The notes: generated from the letters alone by a model not told the origin. DNA of 64,000 bases from Lentinus brumalis (GCA_001792895.1 MARA01000052.1:124001-188000), one strand, 5' to 3'. Shown: positions 34,945 to 47,217, counted from the first letter of the stretch. A program made the numbers and translations.

Positions 34945-36090
34945 TTAAGTTAACACGTGCTGTATATAGCATAAGCTTATTCTAGTAATCTTACACGTTT
35001 CCGACCTGTCGCAGTGCTTTCAGGACATAATGTGTGTTGTTCAGCCATTCTTGTGAGCAGGACAGCAGTGATGGTAGAAGGGTAATGCGTCCTTCTCACC
35101 GTATTGCCCACATCTCGGTGCCATTCACAGCGACAACACTATCCTTGGGAACTTCTTACGTACATGATGCCAATGGGGGCAATAGAGCATCTTTAAACCC
35201 AATTTTGCACCTGACGGGCAAATCAATAGGATCTATCTGACATTGTCCACTTCATCAGAGTGAGCGTATAGACACTGCAGTGAAATTCTCTCCAAAGACA
35301 CCTTCATTCAGCTTGCAAAGCTGCAGCCTAACTCAACAGCAGGCGCTGGCATGAATTGCTCATTGACAACGTAACCATCATAGCCATGTATTTGTGATGC
35401 TTTAGGCTATGTCGTGACTAGTGTTGTGCCGAGTTAGAGTTCCAACTCAAACTGGGCTCGGCTCGGGGAGTCGAGTTAAGTACTTAGGGCCTGTTCAGCT
35501 GCACCGTTATTAGCAGTAGCACCGGGTATTAGCATAAGTCCGATTATTACGGGCTTACATACGCTCGGCAGCTCTCGGCAGACTTGCATTTGTGACGGCG
35601 GGTGATGGTGAGAGTTCGACTCCCGGCCACTGCGAGTCGAATTCGAACGCATTGTGAGCGACACTCATTGGCTCATGGCCAAAATATTCCCTTTCCTGAG
35701 CTGCCGGGCGTTTGTCTTAGGCCTAGCCCGGCATGGAGATGGCCGGCTTGGGGAGCCTGTTTTGTACTGTGTAGCACTGGAATAGCGGTCAGTATTTGGC
35801 AGGAAGTACTTAAGCAACCATAATCCGGACACTTGGTCCGAGTAAGTACTTCCTTACCTAGCGCTGGGATAACTATTGGGCAAGTACTGGGAACTAGTTG
35901 GGTAAGTAGTCTCCGACAAGTCTTATCAAGAAACAGTTACAAGTCACTATAATCGGAGTTTCAATTTGTTAATAGCGTTAATTAAGTAGCTTCTACTACT
36001 TAATGCAATCGAGTCGGGTAGACTCGGCAGGGTAAATACCGAGAACTGGTCATATCATGCGCTGCGGGGAGACAAGAAGGTCCAGTAGTA
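34945..36090. other. No confident gene; hAT-like end at 35,430
   Basis: At about 35,430 the sequence TAGTGTTGTGCCGAG resembles a hAT terminal inverted repeat, and the following 60 nt hold repeated CTCGGCTCGG/GAGTCGAGT motifs, as in subterminal regions. No matching right end or transposase was found nearby, so it is at most a remnant. GTAAGTACTT-like motifs recur at 35,480-35,910. Confidence 0.3.
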
Positions 36091-37078
36091 TCACCAGTGA
36101 GTAACTACGAGGGCCGACGACGCGGGTCTAACTGCAAGTCTGTTCAAAACGCCCGAAAACCACGCATCACCATCCGTTCCCCACCCGGACCCTGGGACAT
36201 GTCCCGGAGGATACACAGTGATATTCCATACTTCATCCTATGGCCGGGGGATGTGCTTAGCAGTGTTCATTGACCACACAGTTTATATGGCACTCACAGG
36301 TAGTATTGATCGCGCGAAGTCCAAGATTCGCCTCACAGCCTCCACTGGGTCGAAGCCTCCGTCCGATGTTTCGGCCAGAACGAAACCCAGCAGCGATGAC
36401 CACAGTTGAACCTTCCGTTCGGAGCCTTCAATTGAGCAGGGAAGCGGGAACCAGGAAAAGATTTGCTCGAACGCTCTGAGTTGCTCTTTCGAGTGAGTCG
36501 ACATGGTGAAGGTTCGTACGTAGAGCTCAGGCATGTTTGGCCAAGCTTCCGCATCGAGGAAGGTTGCAGGGAAGGGCAGCTACACGTCGGTTTGAGCGTG
36601 CTGCTTAGTATGATACGATGAGATGCACAGTTCGACTCACCGATATCTCATCATAGTAATCCCATCCTATCTGTGCGACATGCCCTCCACTGGCCTCGAG
36701 ACGTATCGCTACCTCCTGTATAGATCGGCGGTGTGTCTGTACTGTGGGTGCATGGGTGCGGACCACACTGAGCGTGCTCCGAGGCTCGGGTGTCGGGGGC
36801 GGTAGCTCTCCGTCGACGTCCCAACCTCCTCCGTGAGGTGCACCCCACCCGTGATCGTGGTGAGGGTCGTATAAGGGGACCGAGGGCTCCCATCCGAGCT
36901 CTCGTCGCTCTTCGTCTGTAAGACGGTGAGTAAACTCATTAGTCACCTCATTGAGGCTCTCCGGTTCCGAGTCCTCCTCGCTCTCTGGCCTGCGCATCTC
37001 TCGACGTAGCGGGTCCCAAACCAATCCACGTCCGTTCGGGATTGCCAAGGTTCGTAGGAGGGAATCATCGGTAGACAT
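36091..37078 (-). CDS. Uncharacterised 288-aa protein
   Basis: Exons 37,078-36,641, 36,579-36,298 and 36,237-36,091 join in phase 0 throughout (GTGAGT donors, TAG acceptors). The N-terminal third is acidic and Pro-rich with EESEDSEPE-like and PPPTPEP stretches, probably disordered. The central part contains LPFPATFLDAEAWPNMPELY and an amphipathic stretch with EQLRAFEQIFSWFPLPCS and VEAVRRILDFARSILP. It ends with EVWNITVYPPGHVPGSGW. No signal peptide or membrane helix is present. I do not recognise the family; it looks like a lineage-specific cytosolic or nuclear protein. Confidence 0.6.
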
Positions 37079-37949
37079 GCCTGCGTGGTGACAGTGAACG
37101 AGAGTGGGGAGAGAACGGTGGTCGCTGTCTGAACAAGTCCCGTGCTGTTGATGAGTGGCGGACGTTCTTAAATGAGGAGCAACTCACCGCCACTCCGGGT
37201 CGATAACACATCATGCACCAAAGAAGAAGTTGGCTCTGGATGTTATCGCGCGATCAGCGACGAAACTCCCATGACCCGATGCTCTTGTTGACTGCACACA
37301 GTCCCAGCTTTCGGCAACAACGCATGCTCTCAACGCAGAGCTTGTCACCGCAGCTTTCCTCGCACGTACCATACATCGTAATTTGTGGTCCGGCCCAGGC
37401 TGGAGCACGGTCGTCCCAAGATACATGGGGTTTGCTACTATCATTTACGTCGTGGTGGAACCGCATGACTTTGGAGTTTTTGGGGGATACGTACGCTGTC
37501 TAAAAGTGATCAACTTGACTATCGCCGGTCGAAGCCAATAGACCATGTCATATACACGACGTACCGCCTTTTGATGGTCTCCGACATGACGCACAGATGC
37601 AAAACTGGAGGAGTGTCTCCTGTGCATCGCTACGTTAGGGCGAAGATGTGAACCGTGATGATTATTAGGCGCGTTTTACCTGCGATGGACACAAAGCTAA
37701 CCCGCGGGGCTCCGCACTTCTGCTTCTGTCAAAGGTGAATCAATACACCGCTGGCGCAGCAGGAGACCGAGCACATCATTCAGACCCAGTTCCAGCACAA
37801 GCTTAATGTGTCGACAGGTTGGTGAGCGACGGGGCTTGAGTGAGCCTTCTTACTGTCGTCATGACTAGACGAAGTGAATGTTAAAGTCTGCCTTTTTCAA
37901 AAGACGTGCTATTTCGAATAAGAGCAGTATACTGTGACAAAGTCTGCTA
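37079..37949. other. Intergenic, no gene seen
   Basis: Short ORFs only. Nothing resembling a promoter box or repeat stands out. Confidence 0.4.
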
Positions 37950-38712
37950 CTATACGGTAATGCTATCCTTGAACGGATGATCAGAGCGGCATAACGCGCC
38001 CGGAAGCTGCGACACAGATGTCAGACAGATCAGAAGGATTGATCGAGCAGACAAAGACACGAAGATGAGTGCAGGCGGGAGGAAGTAACCTTCAACCACG
38101 CGCGCCAAGTCTGGCCGGTGTAACACAACCGCGCAGCCGGCGTAGATCGTGCATGCGACGAACAGGTCCGAACAGCATTGCACGCCTGATCAAGCAAGAC
38201 AGGGACCTAGGAAAGACGGCGGGCGTGAAACGAAGCATGAGCCAGCGAGCGACGCATCGCACATTCGGCCGAAGGGACCGGATGTTGCACGCTGCCACAG
38301 CTATCAGTGTGACGGCATCGCGAGCAGAATGGCGGTGCAACACCGCAATATGCGACATTGAACCTCCATTCAGTCGCCCTACGTTACGTACGCCCATCGT
38401 ACACCTTGCCTAGTCATACGACCGCACAAGTGATGTAAGAGTGAACTGTTACTCCGTACGATCTACTGTGGCACATCGCGACACCCAGTGATGGATATGG
38501 AGCGATCGAGCAAGGAAGATCGCAAGCCCCCAGGTGGGAGACAGTACACCGCGATTGGGGAAGGTGCAGAGGCACACGACATGCGGACGATAGCCGGGGA
38601 CTGGTAGAAGGCAGTGGGGTCATATGAAAGCGGATGAGCTCGACTCACAGACACTAATAGTTACCGCTTCGTACTTGATCGTCATCCAGGACGCAGAGAC
38701 AGCTGCGTTCAT
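37950..38712 (-). CDS. Candidate multi-pass membrane protein
   Basis: The minus strand has hydrophobic segments: DLFVACTIYAGCAVVLHRPD, YFLPPALIFVSLSARSILLI and, upstream, a start MNAAVSASWMTIKYEAVTIS. This general pattern is seen in basidiomycete seven-helix proteins of the DUF6533 kind, but the characteristic N-terminal motif was not found and the intermediate exons could not be joined confidently. The stop is at 37,950. Treat this as a candidate region rather than a model. Confidence 0.3.
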
Positions 38713-39292
38713 CAGGTGAATGCTGGCATATATCAAGATCGCGCCTTGAAGCTTGAAGACAGAGTATGTCGCTGGCATCGCGCGACGATCTGCTCAGCAG
38801 GGACACGCTCCTGAGGAAAGCTGCAATACATACTACGAGGATCCATCAGTATTGAAGTACCCCGCAGGATTTCTGACTCACCTTAACGCGAGGTGGCTAC
38901 TAGTACAACGCATACGAATGGGACGAGGAGGAGCGTGCAGCGAATATCGGTACCGAGGACAAGAATACCGGACCAAAGCTCGTACTTAACCTTGCCAAAC
39001 ACCTGTCAACAGAATGTACAAATATTTGCCCCCGGCGATATTGCAGACCGGCGTTTCCTCACAGTGCAGAGGAAAGACATGTTGACTGGAACCTCTATGT
39101 ATAAGTGTTACTACTGGAGCTATCCCATAACAACCATGTGCGCGCTACTAGTACAAGTATCCTTTGCTTGCCAATATCATCTTTCGCCGCGTTCCATTCG
39201 CCTAGCACTCGTTGCTTACGCGGACTGCACATCATGAATCTGTTAGAGGCCGTGACACATTGAAGCATAGAGTAAGCTATATGGACATACCT
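38713..39292. other. Intergenic, no gene seen
   Basis: No supported exon; only short ORFs in both directions. Confidence 0.4.
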
Positions 39293-41780
39293 CTAAGCCT
39301 TTGACTTGCCCTTGCCGCCGCGAGCACGCTTACCTCCTGCGGACGTCTTGTCCTGAGACTCCGACTCGCCCGACTCTGTCTCGGCGGGACGCTTTGTGCC
39401 GCGCCAGGGCTGAGCAGATGCGGATGAAGAGCCGCCGCCGTGTAGAGAAGCGACAAGCTTCGACACGGATTCGACAGCGGTGGTTCTGGCGCTCCGCCTA
39501 ACTCCTGCTGCATATCATGCCGTGAGATGTTGAACACTGAATTGCACGATCATGAGCTTACCTGATGCGCTGGAGACTAGGACTTCCGATGTTTCCTGCC
39601 GCGCAGACAGTATCCCGGAGGTTGCGACAGTTGCGGTAGGGTTAGTTCCAACCTCGGCCATAGCCTTGACCTGCGCAGAGAGCGGAACACCGACGGTAGC
39701 AGGCAGGTCAAGAGACCTCTCGCCCGCGACGTCGCCCACGACGGCTGGCCGCGCAGGATTTTCACCGTGGGTGCCGTCGCCGACATTGGCCTGAGCAGAA
39801 GCTGCGCTCCTTATAGCGTCCACCAGAAGCGCGTGAGCGACATCGCCCTTCGTAGCGCCAAGCGCGACGTCCGCCTGGACGACATCACCAGTCGCAGCAC
39901 CGACCACGAGATGCGATGGGGGCGAATGTACAGGTGCAGCGGTGGTCACAACAACCGATGGAGCACGCATAGTACTCGTACCGCCACTCGCGATGCATTC
40001 TTCGACCTCCGGCTGAGCCGCAGCTGCGCTGCCAACGTCGACCGACGCCTTCGGCCGAGCAGGTACGACTATCTTGAGCCGCTGGTTGACAGGTTTGGGC
40101 TTCACCGGAACTCTGCGCTTCGAAACCATGACTCCTAGGACCGGTTTCTGCGTCAATATCTGTGGTCGGTGCAGTCTGCATTGGAGCATACCTGGTTTAG
40201 CTTCGTTCACGGTTGCTCTATTCGCTCGGGTCGGGCTCTCTTCTTTCGACCCTTCGGGGATGTCGAGGCACCGGCTGCCCGGATACTGTCTTGCTGCACC
40301 GGCGCGAGCTTGAGCGGTGACACCGGCTCTCTCTTGACCACTTGCTTCCTCTACGGGGAATAGTGAGTACTGAGCATTTAATGCGAGAAGGATCAAGGTG
40401 ACTCAACTGGTTTGACGGGGGTACTTGGCCAGGGGATCGGAGACTCTTCCTTCTGGGGAGTCACCACGCTATCCGCCGGCTCTAACTTGACGTCCTCCTC
40501 CATCTTGACATCCTCCTCCATCTTGACATCCTCCTCCATGCGCCGACGCTCTTCCTCGCGTTCTAACTCCCGCATCTGGTCCCAGTGCCAGCTGCGAGAG
40601 TCTTCCGGACGCCATTGAATCTCGTTAGGAGGCGACTTCCGCGACTGCGCGGATGATCCGCTGAACTCGCGCGGGGTACCTGTTCAGATATTGTCAGCGC
40701 TCGACGTCTATTAACACAACATGAGTCAAAACACTCACCGGTAGTGAATCCCTGACCAGCTGACAAGCGTTGAAGTTGGTCCTGCGACGTGTCACCATTC
40801 TCGTCCGGACGATATTGGCTACCGAGGAGCTCTGGAACGACCGTAGCCACACGGACCATCTCGATTGGGGTGAAGACCGTCTTCCACTGGTGCCCGACTA
40901 CCCACTCGATACGCACACTGATCCAGTACACGTCGCCTGCCTTCGGGTATGGAGTGTCGGAGTCTTCCATAGCCATGAGATGGCCCTCGTTGAGCTCGAA
41001 GAACCGCGGACGATCCGGATTAGCGAAGAACGGTTGCGTACGCGCGACTTCCTGGAGCCAGGGATGAACGGTAAAAGGGATCTGGTTGGCTCTATGCCAC
41101 GTATACGAGGTTCGCTTCATGAACACCTGCGCGGACAATATGAATGATGACTGATGATCTGCGCTACCGTTCTGCCAGCGACGCCGTTCCTTGCCGCCTG
41201 GATTGAATTTCTCCTCCTTCTGGATGAAGCGTTCAAGCACCTAAGAAAGAAGTTAGCGGCGACTCAACTGAGTATCACGACATACTCACGGACTGAGCAT
41301 GATAGATGGAGCGATCACTGTGTGTATCGAGCGCGTACGCAAACTGACACATGGAACTCGGCTCGCTTTGCCTACAGAGTTTAATCAGTATCCAGTCATG
41401 CATCAGGGAAAGACCCTACGCACGCTTTGCCTCGCACCGGGCGAGGAGGAGTGACGCCCTCGGGAACGAAGTTCCCCGTCTGCAAATCAGAACTCCACAT
41501 GAAGACTCCGGCCGTATGGAGAACTGCTTCCTTGTTTCCCATTGTTCCGGCAACACGCAACTATCGTGTAGTAGCAGTTAGTCTCGCTGCGCCGTAGCGT
41601 ACAACACTAACGTACCTTCCAAGTGTTCGGGTACGGTTCAAAGGGTTCCACGAGGGGCGAGCCGGTATCAAGGCTAGCGATCACCTCATCCAAGCTCAGA
41701 TAGTCAGGCGAGAAGGTGGACTTCTTCCAGTAGGCGATCGCCTCCTTGAGCTTCTCAGCAGATGTGAGGACTTCGATCAT
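39293..41780 (-). CDS. Large nuclear-looking protein, unknown function
   Basis: The start is at 41,780 (MIEVLTSAEKLKEAIAYWKK). Exons 41,780-41,616, 41,560-41,424, 41,371-41,290, 41,240-40,739 and 40,679 onward join in phase. The N-terminal half is ordered: WHRANQIPFTVHPWLQEVAR, DVYWISVRIEWVVGHQWK. It then becomes charged: a helical RELEREEERRRMEED run, a triple MEEDVK repeat, a likely KRxxKKRARPER nuclear signal, a long low-complexity Ala/Val/Gly region (about 39,560-40,150) and a basic C-terminus TKRPAETESGES ... KRARGGKGKSKA. The exon arrangement around 40,100-40,440 is ambiguous (more than one phase-compatible intron). Roughly 700 aa. It could be a chromatin or transcription-associated protein, inferred only from composition. 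Confidence 0.55.
40491..40541 (-). repeat. 18-bp tandem repeat within CDS (MEEDVK)
   Basis: Almost three copies of an 18-bp unit encode MEEDVK repeats within the large nuclear-looking protein. The copies are nearly identical at DNA level, which points to recent slippage. Confidence 0.8.
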
Positions 41781-42267
41781 GGTCGACGATGGAAGAGCGT
41801 AGTCGGGGGAGGGGGGAGGGGGGGAAATGGATGCACAGCTGCATGTTTCTGCTGTAACAGATATACATGAACATCAAGGGGCGCTCTGAGACATTGGACT
41901 CGGAACGAGCACAAGTTGCGCAACCGCATGGACGAAAGATTCGAAGTTTACCTGGACGATCACGTGCCCGACGGCTTCCCACATGATATCATCGCAACCG
42001 GCACCTGACTTCAGTTGCAGTCATGTCGCGACGCGTGAGGACGTGAGGATGCGTGAGGATGTGAGGACGCGTGAGGACGTCAGGACGCGTGATTCCTGGA
42101 TGGCTGACTGAACATGCTACGCTGCCGCTGGGTCAGTCTCATACCTACAACGGCATCGACATAGCAGCGTTTGCAAACAAAGCGTTAGAGATATGGCCAA
42201 GGATAAATTGGCGAAGGTCCCGCTCACATAGAACGTAACCAAACAGTTTCAGGTTCCATCCCGCCCC
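41781..42267. other. Intergenic with minisatellite and purine tract
   Basis: A G-rich purine run lies at about 41,806-41,824. A short minisatellite is listed separately. No gene is supported. Confidence 0.4.
42031..42092. repeat. GTGAGGACGC-type minisatellite
   Basis: About six imperfect copies of a 9-10 bp unit (GCGTGAGGAC, GTGAGGATG and variants) in tandem. Confidence 0.7.
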
Positions 42268-42688
42268 ATGTCGCACCCACCCTTCCCGTACACTACCCTC
42301 TCCGAAGGCCGAGCACTCCTGTTGCATGTGCTGCTTTCAAACTGTCCCGCTTGTGCATGGGTCTGCGACGGGAGATCAGCCCTTCCCCAAATGGCGTACA
42401 TACACCGTGAGCTCAGATGTTCTTGCGACGAACTGAAGCTCATCTCCTAACCTGAGCACAGAGCACGAACTGACGTGCTACTACATCACGATCTTGATCG
42501 GCCGCCCGGCCGATAACCCAGCGTTCAATCACTCGTACCGCGTCTTTGTCACGGACAAGGAGACATTCTGCATGGTACGACACACGCTTCTTCCGTGCAT
42601 GTATCGTGGACTCACTGCGCGGCAGGAAATGTGGAACCTTCCCTTCGGCACCTCCAGCACCCTTGCGACCGGCACGGCAGTCATGTAG
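42268..42688 (+). CDS. Small protein of 121 aa, unknown
   Basis: Exons 42,268-42,406 and 42,462-42,688 join in phase 1 (GTGAGC...GAGCACAG). The first exon encodes MSHPPFPYTTLSEGRALLLH and a Cys-containing stretch; the second starts HELTCYYITILIGRPADNPA and includes YRVFVTDKETFCMV. A further intron could start at the GTACGA after ETFCM, changing the C-terminus. No signal peptide or domain is recognised. It has the same character as the small genes at 47.9 and 54.2 kb. Confidence 0.45.
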
Positions 42689-42914
42689 ACCGTTCCTTGT
42701 ACACTCCCACTACGACCGAAGCCGCCCGGGAACCGTCTGCCACTGTAATGCATTGTTTGATAGGATAATGTACCGATGCGCGCTGCTGCGATCGAACCGG
42801 CACGATGATGCTACTGCACAGCGAGCTCGAAATGAGGAAGCACACATGACACGTCTGCGGCAGCACTTCCTCTTTCCGACCTGAGTCCGCACACCGAAAC
42901 ACAGAAACACATAC

Positions 42915-43290
42915 CTGCATATTCAGAGCGCAACCTATGTCGGCACGTTCGATATCTGGACCAACGCGTGAACCGTGGCGACTGTACCTTGCAGCGCGTT
43001 CGACCCGAGTCTGAGCCAAGTCCATCACTGCTTGCAGAGAACTTCAGCAGCGTCACAGTATGCTATGTGAGGAATGACCAAGACAGGTAAACATCAAGCA
43101 ATTTTGCGACGAAGCTGAGGACATACTTACCGACTGCTACTCGGCAAGGTACACGACCTCCGTAGCACTTGACAACAGGCGTTTCGATCTTGCGAGCAGC
43201 TTCCCACCTCGCTCGACGAGCATTTTCTCTGGCGCAACTGCGCGCCGCGGAAGCCCCGCCAACCCGATGTACGACTGCTGCATTGTGCAT
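42915..43290 (-). CDS. Candidate two-exon fragment, unknown
   Basis: From 43,290 an ORF (EARKIETPVVKCYGGRVPCR-like, preceded by an Ala/Arg-rich part) reaches a GTAAGT donor near 43,134. A CAG acceptor at about 43,030 gives an in-phase continuation MDLAQTRVERAARYSRHGSR ... ERADIGCALNMQ, ending at a GTATGT donor after 42,915. No family is recognised and no terminal exon was found. Confidence 0.3.
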
Positions 43291-44246
43291 TAGCCGACGG
43301 ACTGATGCATGTTCGCAGGATCCACGCTACCATATCCACGTCTCAAGACATTGCGCATGCCGTGCGCGTCGCGCGGTGCCCTCCGAGCCCGCTCGTCCGC
43401 ATTGTCATGCAGTACCACCTGCCACCTTTGAAGACAGAAGTAAGCGTCCACAGAACAATCGGATGCTGGGCTGCCTTACATCCCATTGCAAGCTCCCTCA
43501 GATCTCCAGCCTAAGCTACGTCCCTTCAACCTTGTCCTGAGCGAGTTCCTGGGCTTTTCAATCGGGTGATTCAACTGCGCCGAGCCGCTACATGCATCAC
43601 GGCATCAGCCTGCCGACATACATACGCGGAACGAGAGGATGCGCACTCTGCAGGGTAGGTGTGTGTCGGTGCCAGCATCCACAACACTTCCAATTTGGCC
43701 AGGGCTGACGAATGTGCCCCGTTTCGCCGCTGAGGAGACGCGTCAAGTAGGAAGAATCTTGCTTACCAGGCATATACTACCTCGCAATGCTGCCCCATTG
43801 CAACCACGCAACTGCTTCCTCCGAGATTCTTTGATACTCACGATAGGCGATGGCCATCCTGCTCCAAAGCAGGCTGCAGGACCGCTCGGAGCGGATCGGT
43901 GCGTTTGAAGAGCAAGCGTTGGGCAAAAGCGAGTGCACCACGCACAAGCGATAAATCGGGCAAGCGCAGTTTCACAAAAGGAAGCGAGTGAGAGACACGA
44001 TGCCAGAGCGTCGACTAGAGTGGAAGATAGAGCCGTCGGGGGGAGCCTCGACACCGTGGATGGAGGACGAGGATCGCTTGACCGGTACCTTCGCACGCTC
44101 AGCGCTCAGCGCGCTCTGCGACACAGACATGCCAAACGTCCGAGTACAATCATCATTCAAATCCTCCACAATCCTATGTACTGTCCGTGCTAGGGAAGGA
44201 GAAAAACGCTCTAGGAAAGCGCTGTGACTTCAGAACCATACAACCA
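43291..44246. other. No confident gene
   Basis: Plus-strand ORFs at 43.17-43.56 kb and minus-strand ORFs at 43.7-44.2 kb are open but show no domain and no complete exon chain. Confidence 0.35.
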
Positions 44247-45537
44247 CTAATATTCATCCATAAATCCGAGAGCGTCGTCCTCCGCTGTCGTTGTCCCGTC
44301 CAACACGTCATTCAACCCAAATCCAGCCACTGTCTCTGCGGAACGATAGTGTCCGACATCCATGTCTGACGCAATGAACGCTATGGAGCTGCACATGGCA
44401 GCATGAGGTCGCATCTCACGGTAACAGGACGACAGGTCCTCACCTGAACACAAATCTGGGTCCAATGCGAAGAACTGCACCAGCCGGTGCAACACGGAAA
44501 TAGTAAGGCAAGACCTCAAACTCCACCCTAGATGTCCGAATGGAGGGACGATTGGTGACGCCTAGCGAGCATCAGCCGTTGGTCTCACAGCATACCAATC
44601 AGCACTTACCGGAACGCTTGAACGGCAGGACCCAAGTCCGCGCATCTCCAACCTGACGGTTCCACGTCAACAGCTCCGGCGGCATCCGCACCGCGTCCTC
44701 AGCAGTGATAACAACGTAACCCCGCGCTTCGTACTTCGCCTTCCATGCCCGATGTGTTGCGGCCATGCGTGTCGTGTCCTGACATACATACATATGTCCG
44801 TCGACAAACGTCGAGCGAGGGAACAGAGAGACTGCATATGTGGACGTGAAGTAGTTCATGACACCGGCTAGATACAAACAGCTCGAAAATGGAGGGCTCG
44901 AAAGAATAGCTGACGACTCACTGGAATGATACGAATTGACAATGAACTTGACCGGATCGTCTCTCGTCACCATGACTTGGATATGCGTTCCATCCTGACC
45001 GCTAGCCTCCAAGGCCGCGGAGCGAGGTCGGTAGAAGTTGAACGTAGCGAAGGGTGAGATCTTCGACCACAGGGGACCATCGTCGATTGCCTCCTTCCCA
45101 AACGACGAGCCAAGACTTATGGCAGCGACGTCGAAGAGAGGGTGCTTGGTGCCGGAAGAGTGGTAGCGGAAGCCGTGATGTTTGAGGTAGCGACCCATTC
45201 TGAGCAGTCCCCAAGGAGGAACGTAGATATCGAGGTCACCGGGAGTGAACGTGCCGCGACTGAAGTGCAGCAGGGCAGCGGAGCCCGAGACAACACCGCC
45301 GCAGGCCTCCAAGGACCTCAGGAACGATCGGCTCTCGCCAAACCAACGACAGATGACGTCCTCCACTGCCCACGCGCGGCCGACGTACGATTCGACAGCC
45401 AGGAAGAACGTGGTATTGAGCGTGCGGAGCCGAAAGACGAGGTCTGGGGTCCAGGAGTCAAGAAGATCGTCGACAGCCTGCTCGGGCGCGGCAAGCAGGA
45501 ACAGCTCAAACGCTGACTGTCTGGGCTTGGGGTGCAT
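44247..45537 (-). CDS. F-box/nucleotidyltransferase-fold family protein
   Basis: The main exon (from 45,537) encodes an F-box-like N-terminus (FELFLLAAPEQAVDDLLDSW ... LVFRLRTLNTTFFLAV), then ICRWFGESRSFLRSLEACGG and VVSGSAALLHFSRG followed by PGDLDIYVP. The GS-x(n)-DLD pattern is the signature of the nucleotidyltransferase fold (G[GS] then DxD), and this F-box plus NTase layout is common in Agaricomycetes; the biochemical activity is unknown to me. Later SYHSSESSAI and MNYFTSTYAVSLFPRSTF match the family pattern. A GTAAGT donor occurs near 44,611 and a last exon ends at 44,247 (AETVAGFGLNDVLDGTTTAE). The exact route between them is ambiguous. Related, apparently inactive members lie at 55.2 and 56.4 kb. 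Confidence 0.68.
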
Positions 45538-45872
45538 CGTAGCTATTGCAGGGAGGGGATGTGCTGGTCCATCGGGTCGCTAAAGACACGCAATAAGTAC
45601 TCTTCACTTCAGACCAATGAGCGACACATTACCATCGGCCAATCTTCGCAGCTCGGACGCCCGCAGCAATCATGGTAGACGAGGATAGAGAGATACCCTG
45701 ACACAAGTCTCAAGAGCAACGGCGTATGTCGTCACCCACCACGTGACAACCCGTAGCACACAAGCTCTCCGGACCGTTGAGTGACGTCAGGTAGTGACGC
45801 AGGCACGCCATGTGTGATCTCAGACATAACAGTACTGCATATTGAACTTGTAAGTACGGAATTCTCTACATT
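45538..45872. other. Intergenic, no gene seen
   Basis: Promoter side of the NTase-fold gene and 3' side of the next minus-strand F-box gene. No distinct element is visible. Confidence 0.4.
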
Positions 45873-47010
45873 CTAAAACCGCGGAACGTGTGCCGACCAC
45901 AGCCAAGGTGCTTCTCGACAATGCACATTTGTTTGGAACGACCACGGGGATGCGGGAGTCGCGCGTACCCACTTCGCAGTACCACAAACGAAGGACAACA
46001 GTTGCGGTCTCATCCGGCCAGCTTCTGCAACAGCATCCCCCAAGGCTTCGGTCTTCGCAATATAGCTCGTCCACATGCCGCCGTGGTTGAACGCCACGAA
46101 CTGAACGTTCTTCAGGGTGTCCTCCTCGAGCAGGAGTGAACGAACGACCATCTGCAATGCACTGTCAGATGATGTGACTTGACGAGAAGAAGTGAGATTG
46201 AACACGTACGCTACTGACTCTTGGAACACATCGAGGAACAGTCCGGAGAGCGAAGTGTTCCACGTTGCGGAGCCCCATGGCAAGGGCGCGAACCCCTGCA
46301 TAGACCGCCTCGACGGTGCCCAAGACACAAATGGACAAACGCGTGACGGCGTCAGCGCGAAGGGGGCCTTCGATAGGCAGCAAGAGGTTGAACTCATTGA
46401 CCGAGAGAGGCCGGTGGATGACCACTGTGTGCACATCGCGATGCCGCATGAGGGCGATGGCGAGCGTGGCCTCAGCAGCGCGAACCTCTCGCAGAAACGG
46501 TAACAAGTTCTCCGCCGGAGTACCCCTTCCCATGGCGACGTCTAGGAAAGACCGCCGTGAATCGATGACAAAGGCGTTGCGTTGGAAGATGTCGAGCAGA
46601 ATGGGTGTGGATTCCTCGGGAGTACGGATGCGGAGATCACGGAGCACGCGGGTAAAGCGAATTATCTCTGCGATCATAGGGATGCAACGGTAGTCGTAGT
46701 GAACACTTGTGGACTCATACGCAAGCACCTTCACGAAGGACAGCTGGTTGCGAGCGCGGCCGGCGGAGGCGGGATTGAGCAGGGGACGCAGAAGACATGC
46801 GAACACGTGGTGAGGGGGATGGTGCCTTCTGTTCTCCGACACAGCCGGGATCCGCACGGAGATGCTCGAGTAAAGTATCGGGCCGGTACCAGTGTTGAAT
46901 GCATGGGAGACGCAGATCAGGGCGCCCATGTCGCGGACAGTCGAAAGGCGGGCGATCTCCATCACTATTTCACATGGAAGGTGGGGAGCGGGGAGCGCCA
47001 TCAAGCGCAA
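45873..47010 (-). CDS. F-box protein, 359 aa
   Basis: Exons 47,010-46,210 and 46,151-45,873 join in phase 0 (GTACGT...GCATTGCAG). The N-terminus LPAPHLPCEIVMEIARLSTV followed by MGALICVSHAFNTGTGPILY is a typical fungal F-box motif, expected to bind Skp1 in an SCF ubiquitin ligase. The rest is helical with Leu/Val-rich blocks (LRDLRIRTPEEST, DVHTVVIHRPLSV, LKNVQFVAFNHGG), as in degenerate LRR-type substrate domains. A start three codons later at 47,001 is equally possible. The substrate is unknown. Confidence 0.7.
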
Positions 47011-47211
47011 CCGATATGGAAACGCAACAGAGGGTCAACGTTGAGTCGACGCGACGGGAGATGTAACCCGGAGAGCTGGGGTTTTGCAGGACGAAAACCG
47101 AAACTAAGCAGACACGAAAATTAGCAAGCCATAGCTGAAGTGCAACTGAGAAGATCTTACCGGGAACCCACAAGGTGAGCCACAAGGCCCCCGTCCTCCG
47201 CCAACCGTGCC

Positions 47212-47217
47212 TTTATA
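47212..47217 (-). promoter_or_regulatory. TATA box upstream of the F-box gene
   Basis: TATAAA on the minus strand about 200 nt upstream of the F-box start at 47,010. The spacing implies a leader of about 170 nt, possibly with a leader intron, since a donor and acceptor pair lies between. Confidence 0.4.

Noticed and set aside
35590..35640. tRNA-like B-box (AGTTCGACTCC)
   Set aside because: The flanking bases cannot form a T-stem and no acceptor or anticodon stem is present.
39515..40396. Intronless 293-aa minus-strand protein as a separate gene
   Set aside because: Its start lies in the putative intron of the larger gene, and the downstream exon joins in phase to a basic C-terminus; it is better read as part of the 39.3-41.8 kb gene.
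42031..42092. Possible CRISPR array from regularly spaced repeats
   Set aside because: Units are 9-10 bp, contiguous and imperfect, without spacers; this is a minisatellite in a eukaryotic genome. The same holds for 58,944-59,222.
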